From positions 91,348,942 through 91,412,941 of the forward strand of contig OX457056.1 of the NCBI GenBank assembly GCA_949752795.1: 64,000 nt of DNA, written 5' to 3'. Positions 37,141 through 48,660 of this stretch are shown piece after piece. Source of the stretch: Hyperoodon ampullatus (Eukaryota > Chordata > Mammalia > Artiodactyla > Ziphiidae). The notes below the pieces were generated by a model. The model made no database searches and was not told the DNA's origin. It saw only the letters and a program-made list of their open reading frames with translations. The translations under genes and the position numbers were made by a program. How positions within the stretch are numbered: position 1 is the first letter of the stretch; every line of letters begins with the position of its first letter.

Positions 37141-38700
37141 TTTTAAATTAAAAATAAAACATTTTAAATCTCCCAATTTAAATATTCAGAGTTAAAAAAA
37201 AAAATACCCTGCAAGCCAGAGAAGCCCAAAGTGTGGGCCAAGATATGACCTGTGGGTCGCCAGCATGTGTTTGGCCTTCCATGAGAGTAAGTTAGGCAGT
37301 GTCCTTGGAAAGCAAAGTTTTCGTTTTTTTCCCTCAGATATTCATAGCAGTGTTTAAACTTGTGTGTTTCTCTTCAGAGCAGTCAAGTTGGGCACCTACA
37401 TGCTTTTACCAACAATGCTTTCATTGCTCAACACATTTCCGGAATTCTTCTTTTGGAATTGCCTTCAGAAAGGTTTACAAACCAGCTATATTATTTTGTA
37501 ACCATATCTCCTTTTTTGATGAAACTAGCACTTCCCTGCATGAGTCCAATCATCTTCACCAGATGTGGCTCTGAACCACTTTTAGTTATTTCCAGAAATC
37601 ACATCCATTCCTAGTGCATGGCAACTTACTGCCAGGGGAATCATTCAAAATAATGTGTTTCAAAAATCATTAAAATAACTTTATAGCCTTCAAGATATCG
37701 ACATTTAAAAGGACACACCAATTCACCCCTACATGTTCTTATTGGTTAAAAAACCAGCCACTAATATCAGGCTTCATCTCATTTATATTAACTGGGTCAG
37801 ACATTTGGAGAGATGATATGATATTATCCCTTGTAAATTCTGCCATATGCAATCAATCATCTCTCTTTCTTTCTCTCTCTCTTTGGTGCTAAGAATTATG
37901 ACAAGGTACAGATTTAAATGGTTTAGGTCTACAATAGGATAATATCTGAGATCTTGAAAAGCTGAACAGTGTGCATTAGATTACTTTTTCTAGGCTTTTT
38001 GCTATGTACGAGGTGGCTCTGTGTAGCACAGCATTTCTAAATGCACCTGTTATGTGCAGTTTTCCTTTAGTTCCTGTGATCTGAAACAAATTCCAGTGTA
38101 GTTACTAGACGCGTAGAGAGTGCAGTTTTCCATAAGTTATTTAAATGGGAAAAAAACTACAGAGGAATATGAAATAAAGAGGAACAGCAGCAGTGGCCAG
38201 TTGGACAGATCATCCTGTTTCTGTTTAATCCATTCTCAACTCACAGCCTCCCCGGAAGTGGGGTAGGGGAGGCAGGGCATACTCCAATTCGATCTGCTAC
38301 CCCTTCTGGATTAGAGTGAGTAAGACTGCTTTCCAGCTAGGAGATGTTGTTCTGTCTCTATTGCATCTATGCTAGAATCCATTTATTTTCTTTTTGTATT
38401 TTAAGCCCATCCTCTTCTTACCCTAAGCAAGTATTAGTGCATTTATTGCTGTTTCCTGCCCATTCGTTTCTAGACTTGGATTTTATGACCTGAAATTTTT
38501 CTTTTAATGGCAGGGATTGACATAGCAATGTCAACTTTTAATTTTTCCATGAAAGGATATTGAAAAAAATACCATCTATGATTGCTGCCATTTGAGGAAA
38601 GAAAGGTGATTTTAACCTTTAAAAAAGTAAAAGAAGACACAATCCTAAAATAAAGGATGATGAAAGAAATTTCTCTCTTCACACCCTACATGATCACACC
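37141..38700. other. Unassigned intergenic sequence, no gene seen
   Basis: No exon, RNA gene or confidently named repeat. There is a CT-rich tract near 37861-37884. Confidence 0.5.
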
Positions 38701-39013
38701 CATTCTTGAAAAGAAAATAACAAGTGTTGGTGGGAATGTGGAGATATTGTAACCCATGTTCCCTGTTGGTGGGAATGTAAAATGTTTCAGCTGCCATAGA
38801 AAACAATACAGTGGTTCCTCAAAAAATTAAAATTTTCATATGATCCAACTATTCTACTTCTGGGTAAATACCTATAAGAATTGAAAGCAAGGTCTTGAAG
38901 AGATTTGTATACCCATGTTCATAGCAGCACTATTCACAATAGCCAAAAGGTGGAAGCAACCAAATTGTCCATTGATAGGTAAACAGATGAAGAAAATATG
39001 GTATATAGATACC

Positions 39014-39018
<5 letters not shown>

Positions 39019-39072
<54 letters not shown>
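39019..39072. repeat. (TA)n microsatellite, about 27 units
   Basis: 54 bp of uninterrupted TA/AT alternation. It lies exactly where the A-tail and 3' end of the adjoining minus-strand SINE should be. Confidence 0.97.
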
Positions 39073-39075
<3 letters not shown>

Positions 39076-39237
39076 TCTCCTGTTGCGGAGCACAGGCTCC
39101 AGACGTGCAGGCTCAGCGGCCGTGGCTCACGGGCCCAGCCGCTCCGCAGCATGTGGGATCTTCCCGGACCGGGGCACGAACCCGTGTCCCCTGCATCGGC
39201 AGGCGGACTCTCAACCACTGCGCCACCAGGGAAGCCC
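39073..39237 (-). mobile_element. CHR SINE, 3' end replaced by (TA)n
   Basis: A minus-strand SINE. The plus strand starts 'gcctctcctgttgcggagca' and ends 'ccaccagggaagcccc'. The usual 3' terminal ~25 bp and T-run are missing and (TA)n takes their place. The duplication 'ccaaat(t/a)atatat' is at 39012-39024 and 39238-39250. Confidence 0.92.
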
Positions 39238-39610
39238 CCAAATAATATATTAAAAGAGAATGAAATTCTGACACATGCTACAACATAAATGAAACTTGAG
39301 AATATTATGCTAAGTAAAATAAGCCAATCACAAAAAGACAAATACTGTATGATTCCACTTATATTAGGGACCTAGAGTAGTCAAACTCAGAGACAGAAAG
39401 TAGAATGGTGGTTGCCAGGGGCTGGGGAGAGGAGGATATGGGAGTTGTTTAATAGGAACAGAGTTTCAGTTTTGCACGAGGAAAAATTCTGGAGATGTGT
39501 TGCACAATAATGTGAATATATTTAACACTACTGAACTGCACGCTTAAAAACGTTAAGATGGAAAATTTTATGTTTTATGTATTTCATCACAATTAAAAAT
39601 AAAAAGTAAA

Positions 39611-40189
39611 ATAAAATAAATGAAACCATCATTCTCCTCTTCAAAACAGAACAAAACCCACCCTATATGAGTGTATCTCTTGCATCACTCATATCTCAGC
39701 AGGCTGGTAAAACTTCATCACAGTTGGGCACTGATCCTCAGTGACTGTTTGGGAATCATTGGGCCAAGAGGCCTCATGCTTCTAGGAGGGAGCCGAGGTT
39801 CTATGCTAGAAACAGAGAAGGAGCAGTGAAATGTCCCTTGCCTCAACCAACAAGGGAGTTTACCTGGGACAGGGCAGCTCTGTGGGAGGAGGCTGGCTAT
39901 GTCCCCCAGGCAGTGGAAGTCTGCCACTCTCTGGACACTCAATTTCAGATGAGGAATCTGACTCTGGAATGTGTAATCTTTTTTATTTCCCTTAGCATGG
40001 GGTAACAGTCAACTATTTTAAGGACAACCATTCATCAGTGGAATGGATGCTGGCTGAGTGTTGGGGCAGGGATCTGCAGCGCCCCCTGCTGCTTTACCGG
40101 GTGCTCTGCCTTTGCTGGAGAGTCTCAGGAGGCTTGGGGCAACTGCTGAATGAATACCAGTGTTTCAATATCTTACACGTGCCTCCCCC
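39611..40189. other. Unassigned intergenic sequence
   Basis: No gene or named repeat recognised. Confidence 0.5.
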
Positions 40190-40887
40190 CCAGCTTTATT
40201 AAGGTAAAATTGACAAATAAAAATTATAAGTATTTACAGTATACAGTGTGATGTTTTGATATATGGATACAGTGTGAAATGATAACCATGATCAACTCAA
40301 CATATCCATCACTTCACATAGTTACCATTTGTGTGTGTGTGTGTGTCATTGTGTGTGTGTGTGTGTGATGAGAACATTTTGCCTGACCAAATTTCAAGTA
40401 TATGATATTGTTACCTATAGTCACCATGCTATACATTAGATCTCCACAATTTACTTATCCTGCATAACTGGTACCATTTTACCAACATCATCTCATTTTT
40501 CCTTCCCCACCCCACTCCCTGGCAACCACCATACTCAGTACTCTCTGCTAGTGAGTATGACTTTTTAGATTCTACATATAGGTGAGATCATGCAGCATTT
40601 GTCTTTCTGTGCCTTGCATATTTCCCTTAGCATAATGTCCTCTAGGTTCATCCATGTTATCACAAATGACAGGATTTCCTTCTTTTTTTTTTTAAGGCTG
40701 AATAATATTCCATTGTATATATACACTACATTTGCTTTATTTATTCCTCCATAATGGACACTTTGTTGATGCCATATCTTGGCTATTGTGAATAATGCTG
40801 CCATGAACATGGGAATGCAGATATCTCTTCAAGATCCTGATTTCATTTCCTTTGGATATATACTGAGAAGTGGGATTTCTGGCATAG

Positions 40888-41356
40888 TGCCAACTAAAAA
40901 TAGGCACTTGCCATCTGCTTCTACAAGGATTAAGTCACAAACTGCTGTACAGCTGACCTTCAATGCACTCTGAAAGGAGTTCAGGGTGGAGATCAGGAAT
41001 GAGGCACTCTGCTCTGGGAAAAACCGGCAGAACAGGCCTTCAGATAGTTAGATATTTTCAGGAGACGATTTTATGAGCCCCATTCTTGCATCTCCTCATA
41101 TCTGGAAAAGCGCTAAAATCATTAATGATGACCTCTGCTCCCCGTGACTACTAGCAAGCCTCTGCCAACATGTGTGCTTGATTGCATATAACCCCCTTCA
41201 CTAAAATTGGATATAATACTGACCTCTCCCCTACCTCTTTGGAGTAGTCTCTCAGAGCTATCTGAAATGCTGTCTACTGGGCTATAGTCCTCATTTTGCC
41301 CCAAATAAACTTAACTCATAACTCTCATGTTGTGCATTTTTTTTCTGTCGACAACA
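40888..41356 (+). mobile_element. Solo LTR of an endogenous retrovirus
   Basis: A 469-bp segment that starts TG ('tgccaactaaaaatagg') and ends CA ('gtcgacaaca'). It sits in the old L1, whose text is broken at 'ggatttctgg' and resumes at 'ttttgaggaacctcc'. It is flanked by 'atag' on both sides (40884-40887 and 41358-41361), as expected of a short LTR-type target duplication. An AATAAA at 41304-41309 lies ~50 bp before the end, typical of an R region. No gag, pol or env sequence adjoins it, so internal recombination has removed the provirus. The family was not assigned by name. Confidence 0.75.
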
Positions 41357-41613
41357 GATAGTTAAATTTTTAACTTTTTGAGGAACCTCCATACTGTTTT
41401 CCATAATGCCTGTACCAATTTACTTTCCTATCAACAGTGTGTAAGTGTTCCTTTTCTCTACACCCAAAACTTGTCTTTTGTCTTTTAATAATAACCATTC
41501 TAACACATGGAGGTGATACCTTATTGTGGTTTTGGTTTGTATTTTTCTAATGATAAGTGATGTTGTATTTTTTCATATATGTCTTCTTTATGTCTTTTTA
41601 GGTCCTTTGCCTA

Positions 41614-41821
41614 TTTTTTTTTTTTTTTTTTCTGTACGCAGGCCTCTCACTGTTGTGGCCTTTCCCGTTGCGGAGCATAGGCTTGGATGCGCAGGCTCAG
41701 CGGCCATGGCTCATGGGCCCAGCCGCTCTGCGGCATGTGGTATCTTCCCGGACCGGGGCACAAACCCGTGTCCCCTGCATCGGCAGGCGGACTCTCAACC
41801 ACTGTGCCACCAGGGAAGCCC
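41614..41821 (-). mobile_element. CHR SINE (short form)
   Basis: A minus-strand SINE in the old L1. The T-run at 41614-41631 is the complement of the A-tail. The duplication 'cctttgccta' is at 41604-41613 and 41822-41831. Confidence 0.94.
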
Positions 41822-43416
41822 CCTTTGCCTAGTTTTTAATAGAGTTATTTGTTTTCTTGCTATTGAGTTGTTTGGATTCCTTGTATATTTTGAATATTAG
41901 CTCCTTACCCATACAGTTACAGCTCCTTACCCTTACAGTACAGTTTGCAAATATTTTTTCCTGTTCCAAATGTTGTCTATTTACTCTGTTGATTTCTTTG
42001 TTATGAAAAAGCTTTTTAGCTTGATGCAACCCCATTTGTCTATTTTTGTTTTTGTTGCCTGTGATTTTTGGGGTCATATCCAAAAAATAATTGTCCAGAC
42101 CAAGGTGAAGAAGCTTCTCCCCTCTGTTTTCTTCTAATAGTTTTACAGTTTCAGGTCTTATATTTATGTCTTTAATCCAAGTTAATTTTTTATATGGTAT
42201 GGTACAAGGGTCTAGTTTCATTCTTCTGTATGTGGCTATCCAGTTTTCTCAACACCGTGTATTGAAGAGATTATTCTTTTCCTATTGTGTGTTCTTGGAC
42301 CTTTGCCAAAGATCAATTACCTGAAAATGTGTGGATTTATTTCTAGAGTCTCTATTCTGTTCCACTGGTCTATTTATCTATTTTTATGCCATTACCATAC
42401 TGTTTTGATTACTATAGATTTGTAGAATATTTTGAAATCAGAAAGTGTGGTGCCTCCAGTTTTGATCTTTTTGTTTAAGATTGATTTGACTATTTGGGGT
42501 CTTTCATGGTTCCATATAAATTTTAGGATTGTCTTTTCTATTTCGGTGAAAAATGCCTTTGGAATTTTTTTAAAATTTAATTTTATTTATTTTTTTATAC
42601 AGCAGGTTCTTATTAGTTATCCATTTAATACATATTAGTGTATACATGTCAACCCCAATCTCCCAATCCATCCCACCACCACACCCCACGCCACTTTCCC
42701 CCCTTGGTGTCCATACGTTTGCTCTCTACATCTGTGTCTCAATTACTGCCCTACAAAGCAGTTCATCTGTACCATTGTTCTAGGTTCCACATATATGCAT
42801 TTATATACAATATTTGTTTTTCTCTTCCTGACTTACTTCACTCTGTATGACAGTCTCTAGATCCATCCACATCTCTACAAATGACCCAATTTCGTTCCTT
42901 TTTATGGCTGAGTAATATTCCATTGTATAAATGTGCCACATCTTCTTTATCCCATTCATCTGTCGATGGACACTTAGGTTGCTTCCCTGTCCTGGCTATT
43001 GTAAATAGAGCTGCAATGAGCATTGTGGTACATGACTCTTTTTGAATTATGGTTTCCTCAGGGTATATGCCCAGTAATGGGATTGCTGGGTTGTATGCTA
43101 GTTCTATTTTTAGTTTTTTAAGGACCCTCCATACCATTCTCCACAGTGGCTGTATCAATTTATATTCCCACCAACAGTGCAAGAGGGTTCCCTTTTCTCC
43201 ACACCCCCTCCAGCATTTGTTGTTTGTAGATTTTCTGATGATGCCCATTCTAACTGGTGTGAGGTGATACCTCATTGTAGTTTTGATTTGCATTTCTCTA
43301 ATAACTACTGATGTTGAGCAGCTTTTCATGTGCTTCTTGGCCATCAGTATGTCTTCTTTGGAGAAATGTCTACTTAGGTCTCCTGCCCATTCTTTGATTG
43401 GGTTGTATGTTTTTTT

Positions 43417-43614
43417 TTTTTTGCGGTAGGCGGGCCTCTCACTGTTGTGGCCTCTCCCGTTGCGGAGCACAGGCTCCGGACGCGCAGGCCCAGCGGCCAT
43501 GGCTCACGGGCCCAGCCGCTCTGCGGCATGTGGGATCCTCCCGGACCGGGGCACGAACCCGTATCCCCTGCATCGGCAGGCGGACTCTCAACCACTGCGC
43601 CACCAGGGAAGCCC
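43417..43614 (-). mobile_element. CHR SINE (short form) nested in the younger L1
   Basis: Minus strand. The target duplication 'gggttgtatgttttttt' (17 bp, perfect) is at 43400-43416 and 43615-43631. Confidence 0.96.
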
Positions 43615-45396
43615 GGGTTGTATGTTTTTTTGATACTGAGCTGCATGAGCTGTTTATATATTTTGGAGATTAATCCTTTGTCCGTTGATTCATTTGCACT
43701 TATTTTCTCCCATTCTGAGGGTTGTCTTTTCATCTTGTTTGTAGTTTCCTTTGCTGTGCAAAAGCTTTTAAGTTTCATTAGGTCCCATTTGTTTATTTTT
43801 GTTCTTATTTCCATTACTCTAGGAGGTGGATCAAAAAAGATCTTGCTGTGATTTATGTCAAAGAATGTTCTTCCTATGTTTTCCTCTAAGAGTTTTATAG
43901 TGTCCAGTCTTACATTTAGGTCTCTAATCCATTTTGAGTTTATTTTTGTGTATAGTGTTATGGAGTGTTCTAATTTCATTCTTTTACATGTAGCTGTCCA
44001 GTTTTCCCAGCACCACTTATTGAAGAGACTGTCTTTTCTCCATTGTATATCCTTGTCTCCTTTGTCATAGATTAGTTGACCATAGGTGCGTGGGTTTATG
44101 TCTGGGCTTTCTATCCTGTTCCATTGATCTGTATTTCTGTTTTTGTGCCAGTACCATATTGTCTTGGTTACTGTAGCTTTGTAGTATAGTCTGAAGTCAG
44201 GGAGTCTGATTCCTCCAGCTCCATTTTGTTCCCACAAGACCACTTTGGCTATTCAGGGTCTTTTGTGTCTCCATACAAAGTTTAATATTTTTTGTTCTAG
44301 TTCTGTAAAAAATGCCATTGGTAATTTGATAAGGATTGCATTGAATCTGTAGATTGCTTTGGGTAGTATAATCATTTTCACAATATTGATTCTTCAAATA
44401 TAAGAACATGGTATATCTCTCCATCTGTTTGTGTCATGTTTAATTTCTCTCATCAGTGTCTTATAGTTTTCTGCATACAGGTCTTTTGTCTCCCTAGGTA
44501 GGTTTATTCCTAGGTATTTTATTCTTTTTGTTGCAATGGTAAATGGGAGTGTTTCCTTAATTTCTCTTTCAGATTTTTCATCATTAGTATATAGGAATGC
44601 AAGAGATTTCTGTGCATTAATTTTGTATCCTACAACTTTACCAAATTCATTGATTAGCTCTAGTGGTTTTCTGGTAGCATCTTTAGGATTCTGTATGTAT
44701 AGTATCATGTCATCTGCAAACAGTGACAGTTTTACTACTTCTTTCCCAATTTGTATCCCTTTTATTTCTTTTTCTTCTCTGATTGCCATGGCTAGGACTT
44801 CCAAAACTATGTTGAATAATAGTGGTGGGAGTGAATATCCTTGTCTTGTTCCTGATCTTAGAGGAAATGCTTTCAGTTTTTCACCATTGAGAATGATGTT
44901 TGCTGTGGGTTTGTCATATATGGCCTTTATTATGTTGAGGTAGGTTCCCTCTATGCCCACTTTCTGGAGAGTGGGTGTTGAATTTTGTCAGAAGCTTTTT
45001 CTGCATCTATTGAGATGATCACATGGTTTTCTTCTTCAATTAGTCAATATGGTATATCACATTGATTGATTTGCATATATTGAAGAATCCTTGCATCCCT
45101 GGGATAAACCCCACTTGCTCATGGTGTATGATCCTTTTAATGTGTTGTTGGATTCTGTTTGCTAGTATTTTGTTGAGGATTCTTGCATTTATATTCATCA
45201 GTGATATTGGTCTGTAATTTTCTTTTTTTGTAGTATTTTTGTCTGGTTTTGGTATCAGGGTGATGGTGGCCTCATAAAATGAGTTTGGGAGTGTTCCTTC
45301 CTCTGCAATTTTTTGGAAGAGTTTGAGAAGGATGGGTGTTAGCTCTTCTCTAAGTGTTTGTAGAATTCACCTGTGAAGCTGTCTGGTCCTGGACTT

Positions 45397-45603
45397 TGTG
45401 TGTGTGTGTGTGTGGTATGTGGGCCTCTCACTGTTGTGGCCTCTCCCGTTGTGGAGCACAGGCTCTGGACACGCAGGCTCGGCGACCATGGCTCAAGGGC
45501 CCAGCCACTCTGCGGCATGTGGGATCTTCCCGGACCAGGGCATGAACCCATGTCCCTGGCATCGGCAGGCGGACTCTCAACAACTGTGCCACCAGGGAAG
45601 CCC
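45397..45603 (-). mobile_element. CHR SINE with (TG)n in place of its tail, nested in the younger L1
   Basis: Minus strand. The duplication 'ctggtcctggactt' (14 bp, perfect) is at 45383-45396 and 45604-45617. Instead of a T-run the left end carries (TG)n at 45398-45414. Confidence 0.96.
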
Positions 45604-46879
45604 CTGGTCCTGGACTTCTGTTTGTTGGAAGATTTTTAATCACAGTTTCAATTTCATTACTTGTGATTGGTTTATTCCTATTTTCTATTTCTTCATGGTT
45701 CAGTCTTGGAAGGCTATACTTTTCTAAGAATTTGTCCATTTCTTCCAGGTTTTCCATTTTATTGGCATAGAGTTGCTTGTAGTAGTCGCTTAGGATGCTT
45801 TATACTTTTGTGGTGTCAGTTGTAATCTCTCCTTTTTCATTTCTAATTTTATTGATTTGAGTCCTCTCCCTCTTCTTCTTGATGAGTCTGGCTAATGGTT
45901 TATCAATTTTGTTTATCTTCTCAAAGAACCAGCTTTTAGTTTTATTGATCGTTGCTATTGTTTTCTTTGTTTCTATTTCATTTATTTATGCTCTGATCTT
46001 TATGATTTCTTTCCTTCTACTAACTTTGGGTTTTATTTGTCCTTCTTTCTCTAGTTGCTTTAGGTGTAAGGTTAGATTGTTTATTTGAGGTTTTTCTTGT
46101 TTCTTGAGGTAGGATTGTATTGCTATAAACTTCCCTCTTAGAACCGCTTTTGCTATATCCCATAGGTTTTTGGATCATCGTGCTTTCATTGTCATTTGTC
46201 TCTAGGTATTTTTTTATTTCCTCTTTGATTTCTTCAGTGATCTCTTGGTTATTTAGTAACGTATTTTTTAGCCTCCATGTGTTTGTGTTTTTTACGTTTT
46301 TTTTACTGAGGCTTGATTTGTGACCCAATGTTTGATCTATCCTGGGGAATGTTCCATGCACACTTGAGAAGAAAGTGTAATCTGCTGTTTTTGGATGGAA
46401 TGTCCTGTAAATATCAATTAAATCTATCTGGTCTATTTTGTCATTTAAAGCTTGTGTTTCCTTATTAATTATCTGTTTGGATGATCTGTCCATTGGTGTG
46501 AGGTGTTAAAGTCCCCCACTATTATTGTGTTACTGTCGATTTCCTCTTTTATAGCTGTTAGCAGTTGCCTTGTGTATTGAGGTGCTCCTATGTTGGGTGC
46601 ATATATATTTATAATGGTTATATCTTCTTCTTGGATTGCTCTCTTTATCATTATGTAGTGCCCTTTCTTGTCTCTTGTAACATAGTTTATATTAAAGTCT
46701 ATTTTATCTGAAATGAGTATTGCTACTCCAGCTTTCTTTTGATTTCCATTTGCATGGAATATCTTTTTCCATCCCCTCACTTTCAGTCTGTATGTGTCCC
46801 TAGGTCTGAAGTGAGTCTCTTGTAGACAGCATATAGATGGGTCTTGTTTTTGTATCCATTCAGTGAGCCTGTGTCTTTT

Positions 46880-47088
46880 TTTTTTTTTTTTTTTTTGCAG
46901 TACTAGGGCCTCTCACTGCTGTGACCTCTCCTGTTGTGGAGCACAAGCTCCAGATGCGCAGGCTCAGCAGCCATGGCTCACGGGCCCAGCCGCTCTGCAG
47001 CATGTGGGATCCTCCCGGACCGGGTCAGGAACCCATGTCCCCTGCATTGGCAGGTGGACTCTCAACCACTGCGCCACCAGGGAAGCCC
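46880..47088 (-). mobile_element. CHR SINE (short form) nested in the younger L1
   Basis: Minus strand. The duplication 'agcctgtgtctttt' is at 46866-46879 and 47089-47102 (perfect). A long T-run (A-tail complement) spans 46876-46896. Confidence 0.96.
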
Positions 47089-47766
47089 AGCCTGTGTCTT
47101 TTGGTTGGTGCGTTTAATCCATTCTCGTTTAAGGTAATTTTCGATATGTGTGTTCCTTTTACCATTTTCTTAATTGTTTTGGGTTTGTTTTTGTAGGTGT
47201 TTTCTTCTCTTTTGTTTCCCACTTAGAGAAGTTCCTTTAGCATTTGTTGTAGAGCTGGTTTGGTGGTGCTGAATTCTCTTAGTTTTTGCTTATCTGTAAA
47301 GCTTTTGATTTCTCCATTGAATCTGAATGAGATTCTTGCCGGGTAGAGTAATCTTAGTTGTAGTTTCTTCCCTTTAATCACTTTAAGTATGTCATGCCAC
47401 TCCCTTCTGTCTTGTAGAGTTTCTGCTGAGAAATCAGCTGTTTAGCCTATGGGAGTTCCCTTGTATGTTATTTGTCGTTTTTCTCTTGCTGCTTTCAATA
47501 ATTTTTCTTTGTCTTTAATTTTTGCCAAATTGATTACTATGTGTCTCAGCGTGTTTTTCCTTGGGTTTATCCTATATGGGACTCTCTGTGCTTCCTGGAC
47601 TTGGGTGGCTATTTCTTTTCCCATGTTAGGGAATTTTTCGACTATAATCTCTTCAAATATTTTCTCTGGTCCTTTCTCTCTTCTCCTTCTGGGACCCCTA
47701 TAATGCGAATGTTGTTGCATTTAATGTTGTCCCAGAGGTCTCTTAGGGACATTCCTTTTTCATTCT

Positions 47767-47825
47767 TTCATTCTTTTTTCTTTATTCTGTTCATTTCTTT
47801 TCATTCTTTTTTCTTTATTCTGTTC
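47767..47825 (-). repeat. In-frame tandem duplication inside L1 ORF1
   Basis: A 26-bp unit ('ttcattctttttt' then 'ctttattctgttc') occurs at 47767-47792 and 47800-47825. The 33-bp offset equals 11 codons. In ORF1 the peptide EQNKEKRMK is thereby repeated without breaking the frame. Confidence 0.85.
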
Positions 47826-48276
47826 CACAGCAGTGAATTTCACCATTCTGTCTTCCAGGTCACTTATCCATTCTTCTGCCTCAGTTATTCTGCTATTGAT
47901 TCCTTGTAGTGTATTTTTCATTTCAGTTATTGTATTGTTCATCTCTGTTTGTTTGTTCTTTAATTCTTCTAGGCCTTTGTTAAACATTTCTTGCATCTTC
48001 TCGATCTTTGTCTCCATTCTTTTTCCGAGGTCCTGGATCATCTTCACTATCATTATTCTGAATTCTTTTTCTGGGAGATTTCCTATCTCCACCTCATTTA
48101 GTTGTTTTTCTGGGGTTTTATTTTGTTCCTTCATCTGGTACATAGCCCTCTGCCTTTTCATCTTGTCTATCTTTCTGTGAATGTGGTTTTTGTTCCACAG
48201 GCTGCAGGATTGTAGTTCTTCTTGCTTCTGCTGTCTGCCCTCTGCTGGATGAGGCTATCTATGCCATTGGAATTTT

Positions 48277-48660
48277 GGTAGGGATTGCATCGAGTCTGTA
48301 GATTTGGATAGTATGGACATTTTAATAATATTAATTCTTCCAATCCATGAACATGAATATATTTCCATTTACCTGTGTCTTCTTCAATTTCTTTCATCAA
48401 TGTTTTATAGTTTTCAGTATACAGATATTTCACCTCCTTGGTTAAATTTATTCCTAAATATTTTTTGGTTTTGATGCTATTGTAAATGGGATTTTTTAAA
48501 ATGTTATTTCTTAGATAGTTTGTTGTTAGTGTATACAAGTACTACTGCTTTTTGTATGTTGATTTTGAATTCTGCAATTTTACTGAATTTGTTTATCACT
48601 TTTAATAGTTTTTTAGTGGAGTCTTTATATAAGACTATATATAAGATCATGTCATTTGCA
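48277..48660 (-). mobile_element. Old L1, continuation beyond the nested insertion
   Basis: It resumes the element left at 42552: 'ttggtagggattgcatcgag', 'tccatttacctgtgtcttct', 'cttggttaaatttattccta' is antisense ORF2 (reverse transcriptase side). It ends near 'aagatcatgtcatttgcaat'. Confidence 0.85.

Larger units (their letters stand above)
38703..39610 (+). mobile_element. Older L1, 3' region (plus strand), interrupted by a CHR SINE
   Basis: 'tgttggtgggaatgtaaaat', 'tttgtatacccatgttcata', 'gcagcactattcacaatagc' and 'aaaaggtggaagcaaccaaa' encode the ORF2 C-terminal region. It resumes after the SINE with 'tacaacataaatgaaacttg' and ends near 'tcatcacaattaaaaataaa'. The SINE with its (TA)n tract occupies 39019-39237. 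Confidence 0.85.
40190..42552 (-). mobile_element. Old L1, 3' part; host of the nested insertions (continues at 48277)
   Basis: A minus-strand L1 whose 3' end is at the left ('cagctttattaaggtaaaat'). It encodes ORF2 C-terminal blocks such as 'CTIPYKKLTWIKDINIRPE' near 42.2 kb. It is interrupted by a solo LTR (40888-41356) and a CHR SINE (41614-41821), and by the younger L1 inserted at 42569-48260. Its sequence resumes at 48277. (TG)n runs lie at about 40330-40367. Confidence 0.87.
42569..48260 (-). mobile_element. Younger L1 (about 5 kb net) inserted in the old L1
   Basis: A minus-strand L1 bounded by the duplication 'atgcc(t/a)ttggaatttt' (42553-42568 and 48261-48276), so its ends are well fixed. 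The 3' UTR is at about 42575-42840 ('acagcaggttcttattagtt'). The ORF2 C-terminus is at 43500-42838 ('[15 protein letters not shown]'). Reverse transcriptase is at 44960-44394 with the catalytic block '[12 protein letters not shown]', and endonuclease at about 47200-46020 ('IYAPNIGAPQYTRQLL', 'VGDFNTSHQWTDH'). ORF1 is at 48161-47442 ('INSRITEAEEWISDLED'). The 5' UTR is cut short at 48260. It contains three CHR SINEs, an ~80-nt deletion near 46303 and an in-frame duplication in ORF1. ORF2 is broken in several places, so it is not active. Confidence 0.93.

Noticed and set aside
38934..39341. Peptides with long Ile-Tyr repeats
   Set aside because: They are translations of the (TA)n microsatellite and the adjoining SINE.
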